Positions 1 through 4,998 of a stretch of 5,592 bases of DNA are shown one piece after another. The translations under genes were made by a program, and so were the position numbers. The notes beneath the pieces were generated by a model. The model was not told the DNA's origin. It saw only the letters and a list, made by a program, of their open reading frames with translations, and did not search any database. Numbering within the stretch: the first letter of the stretch is position 1; the number at the start of each line of letters is the position of its first letter. Source of the stretch: an uncultured Lachnospiraceae bacterium (GTDB lineage: Bacteria; Bacillota_A; Clostridia; Lachnospirales; Lachnospiraceae); NCBI GenBank assembly GCA_910588595.1, contig CAJUQU010000271.1, positions 1 through 5,592 on the forward strand. Direction: 5' to 3'.

Positions 1-8
1 ATTTTCTG

Positions 9-37
9 TTGCAAACCTGCAGGTTGTGTGTTATAGT
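9..37 (+). promoter_or_regulatory. Probable sigma-A promoter of the argS leader
   Basis: The -35 element TTGCAA (9-14) is separated by 17 bp from the -10 element TATAGT (32-37). The -10 is preceded by TGT, which makes it an extended -10. Transcription would start near 43-45, about 24 nt before the leader ORF at 68. This is the best promoter match upstream of argS and it places the leader ORF and both terminators in the transcript. The -35 matches four of six consensus positions, so the call rests mainly on the -10 and the spacing. Confidence 0.6.
14..25. promoter_or_regulatory. 12-bp perfect palindrome in the promoter spacer
   Basis: AACCTGCAGGTT is fully self-complementary and lies between the proposed -35 and -10 elements. 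That is a usual position for a repressor or activator operator. It does not look like an ArgR box and I cannot assign a regulator. It may be coincidental. Confidence 0.3.
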
Positions 38-67
38 TGAGATCAATAAAACGAGAGGATATAAAGT

Positions 68-127
68 ATGGGTCTATATATGATAAACAGCTTAAGACGC
101 AGAGAGAAGAGACGTAAGCTCTTGTGA
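68..127 (+). CDS. Arginine-rich leader peptide upstream of argS (putative)
   Basis: This 19-residue ORF, MGLYMINSLRRREKRRKLL, starts at an ATG eight bases after a GAGAGGA ribosome site (53-59) and ends in TGA. Codons 10, 11, 12, 15 and 16 are arginine (AGA, CGC, AGA, AGA, CGT), so a quarter of the peptide is arginine. The ORF lies between a promoter and an intrinsic terminator, upstream of the arginyl-tRNA synthetase gene. Its last two codons and stop form the 5' half of a helix that excludes the terminator. The inference is a cis-acting attenuation leader: ribosomes short of Arg-tRNA stall at codons 10-16 and allow readthrough into argS. The peptide itself probably has no function. No membrane segment or signal peptide is visible. 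A start at the internal ATG (80) is possible but has no comparable ribosome site. It is too short for ordinary gene calling. Confidence 0.65.
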   Translation: MGLYMINSLRRREKRRKLL

Positions 128-153
128 TCATCGTTTCCGCATGGTTGCAAGAG
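119..153 (+). promoter_or_regulatory. Predicted antiterminator helix of the argS attenuator
   Basis: Bases 119-131 can pair with 141-153 over 13 consecutive positions, including three G-U pairs, around a 9-nt loop. The 3' half (141-153) contains most of the 5' arm of the terminator at 137-176, so the two structures exclude each other. The 5' half overlaps the last codons and stop of the leader ORF. It can alternatively pair with 107-111 (AAGAG with CTCTT at 119-123), giving a 1:2 / 2:3 / 3:4 layout as in trp-type attenuators. A ribosome stalled at the arginine codons leaves 119-131 free; one that reaches the stop codon covers it. Pairing was worked out by eye without energy calculations. Confidence 0.55.
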
Positions 154-187
154 AGGTACGTCTTGCTTCCCTGCGGTTGCTGTTTTT
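137..187 (+). terminator. Intrinsic terminator (attenuator) in the argS leader
   Basis: The hairpin has an outer stem CCGCATGG (137-144) against CCCTGCGG (169-176) with one mismatch, a TT/TT internal loop, an inner 6-bp stem GCAAGA (147-152) against TCTTGC (161-166), and an 8-nt loop. A U-rich tail follows (TTGCTGTTTTT, 177-187). It lies just after the leader ORF and more than 300 nt before argS, so it would end transcription early. Its 5' arm is shared with the predicted antiterminator. Confidence 0.7.
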
Positions 188-237
188 CGTATTATATAAT
201 TTTTCGCGATTTTAAAATGTATAATGAGAAATCATAC

Positions 238-287
238 AGAACCGTAATAGATTTGGCATTTGCCGATATCTTTGCGGTTCTTTTTTT
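238..287 (+). terminator. Second intrinsic terminator in the argS leader
   Basis: AGAACCG (238-244) pairs perfectly with CGGTTCT (275-281), and seven T residues (281-287) follow. The interior adds GAT/ATC (250-252 with 268-270) and GGC/GCC (255-257 with 262-264). It is a strong Rho-independent terminator on the plus strand, yet no complete gene lies between it and the first terminator. Its 5' arm (240-246, AACCGTA) can also pair with TGCGGTT (172-178) from the 3' arm of the first terminator, which could act as its antiterminator. Confidence 0.7.
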
Positions 288-489
288 GCCAGCAGGCAGA
301 TTGCTTTGATAATGAACTGTATAGGTTATCTGTCAACAGTTCCTTAGCTTTGGCATCGTATCAAAAATTGCGAATGCAGATCCAAATGTATGAAGATATC
401 CGCCTGGTTTTATAAAAGATACAGATAATCGCGCGTCACATCGCCTGGAATTACCTGATAAAATGAATGAGGAAAGGAAGCGTGCTGTT
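288..489. other. Distal argS leader, no gene seen
   Basis: Bases 128-489 carry no ORF I would accept; the two terminators occupy the first part. The remainder has one 7-bp inverted repeat, GAACTGT (314-320) with ACAGTTC (336-342), around a 15-nt loop and without a T-run. No convincing second promoter is visible before argS: TATAAA at 411-416 lacks a good -35. The argS ribosome site is AGGAAAGGAAG (470-480). Confidence 0.5.
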
Positions 490-2187
490 ATGAAAGAAAA
501 AATCTGTCAGTATCTGTCAAACATTGCGGGAGAAGTTTCCGCGGAAGAATTGTTGTCCATAATGGAGGTTCCGCCGGAGGAGGAGATGGGGGATCTGGCG
601 CTGCCCTGTTTTGCCCTGGCAAAGAAACTGCACAAAAGTCCGCAGTCTATTGCGGAGGAACTCACCGAAAGGCTGAATGCGGACAAGGAAACACTGGGGA
701 TCGGGCGGGCTGAACATGTGGGCGCGTACTGCAATCTGTACTGGAACCGCGCAGCCTATATAAAAAGCTGTCTGTCAAGGCTGCAGCTGGAACATCACGG
801 CGTGGTTCAGAGCGGGACTGGAAAGACGATCTGCATGGACTACTCCTCGCCCAATATCGCCAAAAACTTCCATGTAGGGCACCTGCGCACGACGGTGATC
901 GGAAATGCGCTGTACAAGATTTATCAGAAATTAGGGTATCAGGTGGTTCGGATCAACCATCTGGGAGACTGGGGAACGCAGTTTGGAAAACTGATCGTGG
1001 CGTACAAGCTGTGGAGCAGTGAGGAGCAGGTGAAGGAAAAGGGCATAGAAGAGCTACTGCGCATATATGTCAGGTTCAATGCCAAGGCAGAGCACGATGA
1101 GCAGCTGATCACGGAGGCGAGGGAATGGTTTGTCAAAATGGAGCAGAATGACGCGGAAGCGGTCGCGATCTGGGAGTGGTTTAAGCAGATCAGCATGGTC
1201 GAATTTGACCGTGTCTATCGGCTGCTGGGGATAACGTTTGACGCTTATGTGGGGGAGAGTTTTTACCGGGACAAAGTGCCTGCCCTGGTTGAATCACTAA
1301 AGGAAAAAGACCTGCTGGTCGAGAGCCAGGGGGCACAGGTCATCGATCTGGAGGCGTACCAGATGCCGCCCTGCCTCATCACGAAGAGTGACGGCAGCTC
1401 GATCTATCACTCGCGCGATATCGCGGCAGTGCTGTACCGCAAGGAGAAATACGACTTTGCAAAGTGCATCTATGTGACCGGATTGGAGCAGTCGCTGCAT
1501 TTTAAGCAGGTTTTTAAGGCGATTGAAGTGATGGGGTATGACTGGGCAGACTCGCTGGTCCATGTCCCTTATGGGCTGGTGAGCCTGGACGGGGAAAAAC
1601 TTTCTACCAGAAACGGAAACATCATTTACGCGGAGGATATCTTGAGGGAAGCCATCAGGCGGGCTGAGGCTGCGGTTCTGGAGAAGAATCCACATCTGGA
1701 GAACAAGGACGAGGTGGCGCGGATGGTCGGCGTAGGCGCTGTGATCTTTCATGATCTGTACAATCAGCGCATCAAGAATATCAACTTTTCCTGGAAGGAG
1801 GCGCTCAGCTTTGACGGCAGTACTGCGCCGTATGTGCAATACACCTACGCGCGGGCAAAGAGCGTACTGCGCAGGCACGGGAAGGCGGTAGATCCGGACC
1901 TGGCAGACTGCAGTTTGCTCGCGGACAGTGTGTCCTACAGCCTGGTCAAAATCCTGGATGGATATGAGGATGCCATCAAAAGTGCGGCAGACAAGTATGA
2001 GCCCTCAATTGTGGCGCGGTATGTTATGTCGCTGGCGGTCGCGTTCAACAAATTTTATCACGACTGTGCGATCTTAAAGGCGGAGGAGAACGTGCGGCAG
2101 GCGCGCCTCGCGCTGACAGAAATAACGCAGAGGGTGCTGCGGGACGGCTGCGGGCTGCTGGGGATTGCGTGCCCGGAGGAAATGTGA
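490..2187 (+). CDS. argS: Arginyl-tRNA synthetase
   Basis: This class I aminoacyl-tRNA synthetase attaches L-arginine to tRNA-Arg using ATP in the cytoplasm. The product is 565 residues, a normal length for bacterial ArgS. An N-terminal Add-1-type domain occupies about residues 1-95. The HIGH-type signature HVGH is at about 128-131, within SSPNIAKNFHVGHLR. GDWGTQFGKL follows near 159, and the KMSKS equivalent is KLSTR at 370-374, within DGEKLSTRNG. The DALR-type helical anticodon-binding domain fills roughly the last 120 residues and ends in the usual GIACPEEM-like tail. I chose the ATG at 490 because AGGAAAGGAAG ends nine bases before it. An in-frame ATG at 463 would add nine residues but lacks a ribosome site and would place that motif inside the coding region. 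The gene is intact. Expression is probably controlled by the upstream leader peptide and terminators. No canonical terminator follows it. Confidence 0.97.
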   Translation: MKEKICQYLSNIAGEVSAEELLSIMEVPPEEEMGDLALPCFALAKKLHKSPQSIAEELTERLNADKETLGIGRAEHVGAYCNLYWNRAAYIKSCLSRLQLEHHGVVQSGTGKTICMDYSSPNIAKNFHVGHLRTTVIGNALYKIYQKLGYQVVRINHLGDWGTQFGKLIVAYKLWSSEEQVKEKGIEELLRIYVRFNAKAEHDEQLITEAREWFVKMEQNDAEAVAIWEWFKQISMVEFDRVYRLLGITFDAYVGESFYRDKVPALVESLKEKDLLVESQGAQVIDLEAYQMPPCLITKSDGSSIYHSRDIAAVLYRKEKYDFAKCIYVTGLEQSLHFKQVFKAIEVMGYDWADSLVHVPYGLVSLDGEKLSTRNGNIIYAEDILREAIRRAEAAVLEKNPHLENKDEVARMVGVGAVIFHDLYNQRIKNINFSWKEALSFDGSTAPYVQYTYARAKSVLRRHGKAVDPDLADCSLLADSVSYSLVKILDGYEDAIKSAADKYEPSIVARYVMSLAVAFNKFYHDCAILKAEENVRQARLALTEITQRVLRDGCGLLGIACPEEM

Positions 2188-2197
2188 TCAAATGTTC

Positions 2198-2211
2198 CGA
2201 AAATATTTTCG
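2198..2211. promoter_or_regulatory. 14-bp AT-rich perfect palindrome upstream of promoter
   Basis: CGAAAATATTTTCG is fully self-complementary and lies just before the -35 element at 2221. The position suits a regulator binding site. It lacks the loop and T-run of a terminator for argS. The regulator is unknown. Confidence 0.3.
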
Positions 2212-2220
2212 AAATCACTG

Positions 2221-2249
2221 TTGACACAGCAGTGGTTTTACTGTATACT
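2221..2249 (+). promoter_or_regulatory. Near-consensus sigma-A promoter
   Basis: A perfect TTGACA (2221-2226), a 17-bp spacer and TATACT (2244-2249, five of six consensus positions) predict a start near 2256. The 5' untranslated region contains AATCGAA (2257-2263) and its exact inverse TTCGATT (2289-2295), a possible 7-bp hairpin just before the ribosome site at 2305-2310. The first ORF downstream is the 25-codon one at 2316. Confidence 0.8.
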
Positions 2250-2315
2250 AAATGAGAATCGAACAGATGAACGATTGCGTTTATTGCATTCGATTGGTAT
2301 ACTGAAGGAGACAAC

Positions 2316-2393
2316 ATGGCGAAAATAAAAAAGACAGTGAACACATTTATTAGGAGATTCAGCGTTCGAAAAAAGTATAAAAAATCTGAGTAA
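2316..2393 (+). CDS. Small basic peptide, 25 aa, unknown function
   Basis: The ATG follows AAGGAG (2305-2310) by five bases and sits about 60 nt downstream of a near-consensus promoter, so initiation signals are as good as any in the window. The product begins MAKIKKTVN and has ten Lys/Arg among 25 residues, with no Cys and no hydrophobic segment. Three explanations fit: a real micropeptide; a leader for what follows; or the surviving start of a longer gene whose body now continues in another frame. The third is supported because the +1 frame is open from 2341 and, from about 2395, reads as the Rpn-like sequence of the next feature. The ORF ends 34 bases before the next ATG. I do not recognise the peptide. 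Confidence 0.5.
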   Translation: MAKIKKTVNTFIRRFSVRKKYKKSE

Positions 2394-2427
2394 GGGATAT
2401 CCCTATGAGTTATCCATAAAGTCTGCC

Positions 2428-2727
2428 ATGGAACACTGTACAGACAATAATATCCTTTCAGACATTTTGGGCAAACAGAGAAGTGAGGTGTACAATTTGC
2501 TCTTGAATGAATTTGATGTAAAAAGTTATGAGCGATGGATCAGGGCTGAGAGTAAAGCAGAGGATATCATTGAACTGCTTGAAGATGTCGGTGAGGTGCC
2601 GAATGCGCTCAGAAGTCAGATCATGGAACAGACCGATCTTGTCACATTGAACAGGTGGTTAAAGCTCGCGGCAAAGGCACAGTCGATCGAAGCGTTTGAG
2701 CGTATGGTTGATCTGATGAATGACTGA
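2428..2727 (+). CDS. C-terminal fragment of an Rpn / PD-(D/E)XK transposase-like nuclease
   Basis: The 99-residue product is mostly helical and charged. It reads like the C-terminal region of the Rpn (YhgA-like, Transposase_31-related) proteins common in Clostridia: NILSDILGKQRSEV, then LLNEFDVKSYERWIR, and a helical tail with RWLKLAAKAQSIEAFERMV. Full-length members are about 250-320 residues with an N-terminal PD-(D/E)XK nuclease core, which is absent here. The ATG at 2428 has no convincing ribosome site. The same frame stays open upstream to 2341, and the stretch just before it (KGYPYELSIKSAMEHC) looks like family sequence, so the true frame probably extends further left. The likeliest reading is a truncated or frameshifted remnant. 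Alternatively it is a stand-alone small protein like the intragenic RpnS products reported to counter full-length Rpn in E. coli. Family assignment is from memory of typical sequences, not a search. Confidence 0.6.
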   Translation: MEHCTDNNILSDILGKQRSEVYNLLLNEFDVKSYERWIRAESKAEDIIELLEDVGEVPNALRSQIMEQTDLVTLNRWLKLAAKAQSIEAFERMVDLMND

Positions 2728-2745
2728 GGCAGCTTTAGCTGCCTC
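2726..2745. terminator. Hairpin between convergent transcription units
   Basis: GAGGCAGC (2726-2733) and GCTGCCTC (2738-2745) form a perfect 8-bp stem with a TTTA loop, starting inside the stop codon of the Rpn-like fragment. The 3' side is GGCGGTTTA rather than a T-run, so it is not a textbook intrinsic terminator on either strand. Its place between convergent genes suggests a transcript-end structure for both. Confidence 0.5.
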
Positions 2746-2804
2746 GGCGGTTTAGAAGATCTTCGTTATTTTATTAGTACTTATTTGTACCTTTATCGGG
2801 TGTC

Positions 2805-3686
2805 TTATCCCAGTGATGTCAGACTTTTCCGGTACGCCTGCATGCTGCTTTCGTCTGTGTGGTCTAAGACAGCCTGCAGACTGCGCGTGATCTTCTCGCG
2901 GTCGTAGGGCAGATATGCCGTAACGGGTGCGAAATTTGATACGGTATTTGCAAACAGATGTGTGCGGATATGCAGGTTATCGATCAGAACCTGCAGCTCG
3001 TGGATGCGTTCTTTTTCGCCGGCGGGCACGAACAAGCCCTGATGCGCCATCTTGTACAGCGCTGTGCCCGGAAAGAGTGTGAGGGAATCTACGGAGACAA
3101 AGTAAGGGTTGAGTTCACTGAAAAGTGCCGCGCTGTTCAGCGCGTTGCGGTATCCGCCGGCTTTTCCGGCAAGCCCTGTCATGTAGACGAAGTAGTATTC
3201 GATACCTGCCTCATCTAATTTTCTGCACTGTTCCAGGATATCCGCCGATGTATACCCTTTCCCGGCGAGGGCGAGGGTTTTGTCATCGCCGCTCTCCACG
3301 CCGATGCTCAGACCGTTGATGCCCATTGCCCGGAGCTTTCTTAGCTGCCAGACTTCCTTGTCTTTGATGTCACGTATACTCGCAAACATAGCCATCGTCT
3401 GGCACTTGATCAGATAGTCCCGCACGGTCAGCGCCCGCAGTTTGAGGTTTTCATAGCTCATTGCAAACGGGTTTGCGCCTGTCCAGAAGATCCTTCGGGC
3501 ATTTGGCTGATACCTTTTGATCTCTGCCAGATCCTCCTCAAACACTTCGATCGGTGACATTTTAAAGCGCTCGTCTTTGTACAGGCTGCAAAACCTGCAT
3601 TGGTTATACGTGCAGCCGGACGTAGCCTCTATGATGACCGAGTGCGCCTCGTACGGCGGTCGCCAGGTTCTGCCTGTGAAATGCAT
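2805..3686 (-). CDS. Radical SAM protein, unknown substrate (paralogue A)
   Basis: This 293-residue protein has cysteines at 25, 30 and 33 (SGCTYNQCRFC) that would hold the [4Fe-4S] cluster cleaving S-adenosylmethionine. Their spacing is CX4CX2C instead of the common CX3CX2C. Later conserved segments fit a radical SAM barrel: RRIFWTGANPFAMS, NGLSIGVESGDDKTL, and KGYTSADILEQCRKLDEAGI. The N-terminus MHFTGRTWRPPYEA is shared with the upstream paralogue and is typical of a poorly characterised Clostridia family. No SPASM, B12-binding or TRAM domain is evident, and the reaction is unknown. The start is firm: AGGAGG (3695-3700 on the complement) lies eight bases before the ATG, inside a (GAA)n-like purine tract. 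It follows paralogue B on the same strand after 86 bp, so an operon is likely. Confidence 0.9.
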   Translation of the reverse strand: MHFTGRTWRPPYEAHSVIIEATSGCTYNQCRFCSLYKDERFKMSPIEVFEEDLAEIKRYQPNARRIFWTGANPFAMSYENLKLRALTVRDYLIKCQTMAMFASIRDIKDKEVWQLRKLRAMGINGLSIGVESGDDKTLALAGKGYTSADILEQCRKLDEAGIEYYFVYMTGLAGKAGGYRNALNSAALFSELNPYFVSVDSLTLFPGTALYKMAHQGLFVPAGEKERIHELQVLIDNLHIRTHLFANTVSNFAPVTAYLPYDREKITRSLQAVLDHTDESSMQAYRKSLTSLG

Positions 3687-3727
3687 GTTCTTTTCCTCCT
3701 CTTCTTCTTCTTACCAATAACAATCCC

Positions 3728-3761
3728 AAATTGCCCGTGTACCTGCTATCGCGGCAGATTT
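3728..3761. repeat. 34-bp dispersed repeat, copy 1
   Basis: This stretch matches 5492-5525 at 28 of 34 positions without gaps, in the same orientation. The shared core is ACCTGCTAT (3741-3749) followed by GGCAGATTT (3753-3761), in which CTGC and GCAG can form a small hairpin. Copy 1 is also bracketed by TGCCCG (3732-3737) and CGGGCA (3763-3768). It lies between the two radical SAM genes, where a hairpin could affect their relative expression. No coding potential. Confidence 0.65.
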
Positions 3762-3772
3762 TCGGGCACGCA

Positions 3773-4672
3773 CTACAGGTGATATACGTTTTTGCGGTAC
3801 TGCCGCAGTTCGCTTTCATTGACAGTTTCGATGATCCTGTCGAGAAAAGACAGCAGTTTTTCCCTGTCCTTAGGCAGATGCCCGCAAAACTGGAACGCAT
3901 TGGAGGCACCCATTGCCGCAAACACGGTCGGGATCTGCAAATGCTCAATGAGCGTGCGCACCTCCTTGTACTTTTCAAGTTCGCTCTCCTCCTGCCAGTT
4001 CCCGCGCTGTATCTCGGCGTAAAGCCCGGAGTCGGGATAGACTGTGAGCATGTTTGCCCCGATGAGCGCAGGGTGCAGCTGGTTGCATACACAGGCAGTC
4101 CGTTTTGCCCCGGTCTCCCCGCGCCCTGCCCCGGAAATACCTGCCAGATAAAAGAAATTGTAATGAATGCCTGCCGCATCTAATCGATGGCATTGCGCTG
4201 TGATGTCGGACGAAGCATAGCCTTTGTCCATGAAGCACAGCGCCTCGTCGTCGCCGGTTTCAAGGCCGATCGTCAGCCCGCCATATCCGAGACCGCGCAG
4301 TCTGGCAAGTTCTTCGTCGGTTTTGGGGGTAATATCCGTGATCCTTGCAAAGGATCCGATCGAATGCACAAAAGGAAGATATCGGTGGATCTGTGCAGCG
4401 ATCGCAGTTAGTCTGTCGCAGGACAGGACAAACGGATTGGCGCCTGTCAAAAACACACGGCGGGGAGGCCTGCTTTTCCAGCTCCCGATTGCCTTTTGCA
4501 CCTCCTGCAGATCACTTTCGATGTCTTCCGCGGGGGACAGCCTGAATGGAAATGGCAGATCATTGTACAAGGTACAGAACTTGCATTTGTGGTGCGTGCA
4601 GCCTGCTGTTACCTCCAACAGCAGGGAGTCTGCTTCGTATGGGGGTCTCCAGATGGTTCCTGTGTAGTGCAT
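3773..4672 (-). CDS. Radical SAM protein, unknown substrate (paralogue B)
   Basis: The product is 299 residues from the ATG at 4672, with cluster-binding cysteines at 25, 30 and 33 (AGCTHHKCKFC), the same positions as in paralogue A. Twenty of the first 33 residues are identical between them. Later matches include RRVFLTGANPFVLS, GGLTIGLETGDDEAL and KGYASSDITAQCHRLDAAGI. The pair clearly arose by gene duplication. Divergence in the C-terminal half, including a longer insert (SWKSRPP) before the TGANPF motif, suggests different substrates or partners. AAAGGAG (4681-4687 on the complement) lies eight bases before this ATG. A GTG three codons upstream overlaps the ribosome site and is unlikely. 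It is the first gene of the putative two-gene operon and is transcribed away from the HxlR regulator. The substrate is unknown. Confidence 0.9.
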   Translation of the reverse strand: MHYTGTIWRPPYEADSLLLEVTAGCTHHKCKFCTLYNDLPFPFRLSPAEDIESDLQEVQKAIGSWKSRPPRRVFLTGANPFVLSCDRLTAIAAQIHRYLPFVHSIGSFARITDITPKTDEELARLRGLGYGGLTIGLETGDDEALCFMDKGYASSDITAQCHRLDAAGIHYNFFYLAGISGAGRGETGAKRTACVCNQLHPALIGANMLTVYPDSGLYAEIQRGNWQEESELEKYKEVRTLIEHLQIPTVFAAMGASNAFQFCGHLPKDREKLLSFLDRIIETVNESELRQYRKNVYHL

Positions 4673-4706
4673 ATAGATCACTCCTTTATTGATTTATAAT
4701 TCATAA

Positions 4707-4877
4707 GGAACTGTAGGGAAATAACCGATGCAACTTGCGCAGGATATTTCTTCGAGGTGAAATTGCTAAAGCAATTGTCAAAAAACGTAGGCGTAGCGGG
4801 CTACGGCGAGGCTTTTTGATATGCATAATCGGAGAAATAGACAAGTCAAGATGCGTCAGTTATTTTTCTACAGTTCC
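4707..4877. mobile_element. MITE-like non-autonomous element, 171 bp
   Basis: Terminal inverted repeats at 4707-4737 and 4847-4877 match at 26 of 31 positions; the outer ten bases, GGAACTGTAG, are identical. TAA directly flanks both ends (4704-4706 and 4878-4880), consistent with a 3-bp target duplication of TNA type or a 2-bp TA duplication. The interior is also largely palindromic: TCAAAAA (4778-4784) faces TTTTTGA (4813-4819) around CGTAG-CGGG-CTACG (4792-4805). A perfect hairpin AATTGC-TAAA-GCAATT (4761-4776) sits in the left half. No transposase is encoded, so movement would need an enzyme supplied elsewhere, perhaps of IS5 or IS630 type (inferred only from the target duplication). It sits 34 bp upstream of a radical SAM start codon and about 120 bp before the HxlR gene. 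Confidence 0.75.
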
Positions 4878-4905
4878 TAAGTATACGTATGTACAAATAT
4901 TTTAC

Positions 4906-4929
4906 AAGTACTGTACTTTTTTGCAGTAC
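4906..4929. promoter_or_regulatory. Probable HxlR/YodB-type operator
   Basis: GTACT-N7-AGTAC (4913-4929) is a perfect interrupted palindrome that contains TACT-N7-AGTA, the motif reported for the HxlR-family regulators YodB and CatR of Bacillus subtilis. An overlapping perfect palindrome, AAGTAC-T-GTACTT (4906-4918), shares its left half. More GTAC cores occur nearby (4890s and 4940s). It lies 70 bp upstream of an HxlR-family gene, so autoregulation is the natural inference. A weak promoter (TTGCAG 4921-4926, 17 bp, TACATT 4944-4949) would overlap it. Confidence 0.6.
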
Positions 4930-4998
4930 CCTGACACAAATGGTACATTGATTTTGAGGGGGCGGTGTGTTATGCTGTTTGAGAAAGGAGTGGCGGCA

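Noticed and set aside
38..290. T-box riboswitch controlling argS
   Set aside because: Neither the conserved AGGGTGGNACCGCG-type T-box sequence nor a stem I specifier layout could be found; the short arginine-rich ORF explains the region better.
124..309. 61-codon plus-strand open frame in the argS leader
   Set aside because: It starts inside the leader ORF stop, has no ribosome site, and spans both terminators; the composition is not protein-like.
463..489. Upstream ATG as argS start
   Set aside because: No ribosome site precedes it, while AGGAAAGGAAG is well placed for the ATG at 490.
1297..1878. 193-codon minus-strand frame inside argS
   Set aside because: It is antisense to highly conserved synthetase sequence and has no recognisable domain; it follows from codon bias of argS.
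3604..4179. 191-codon minus-strand frame overlapping both radical SAM genes
   Set aside because: It runs in another frame through two well-supported genes, with low-complexity Arg/Ser/Cys-rich translation.
4735..4998. N-terminal extension of the HxlR gene into the MITE
   Set aside because: HxlR proteins are about 100-130 residues and the ribosome site favours the ATG at 4999; the upstream frame is accidental.
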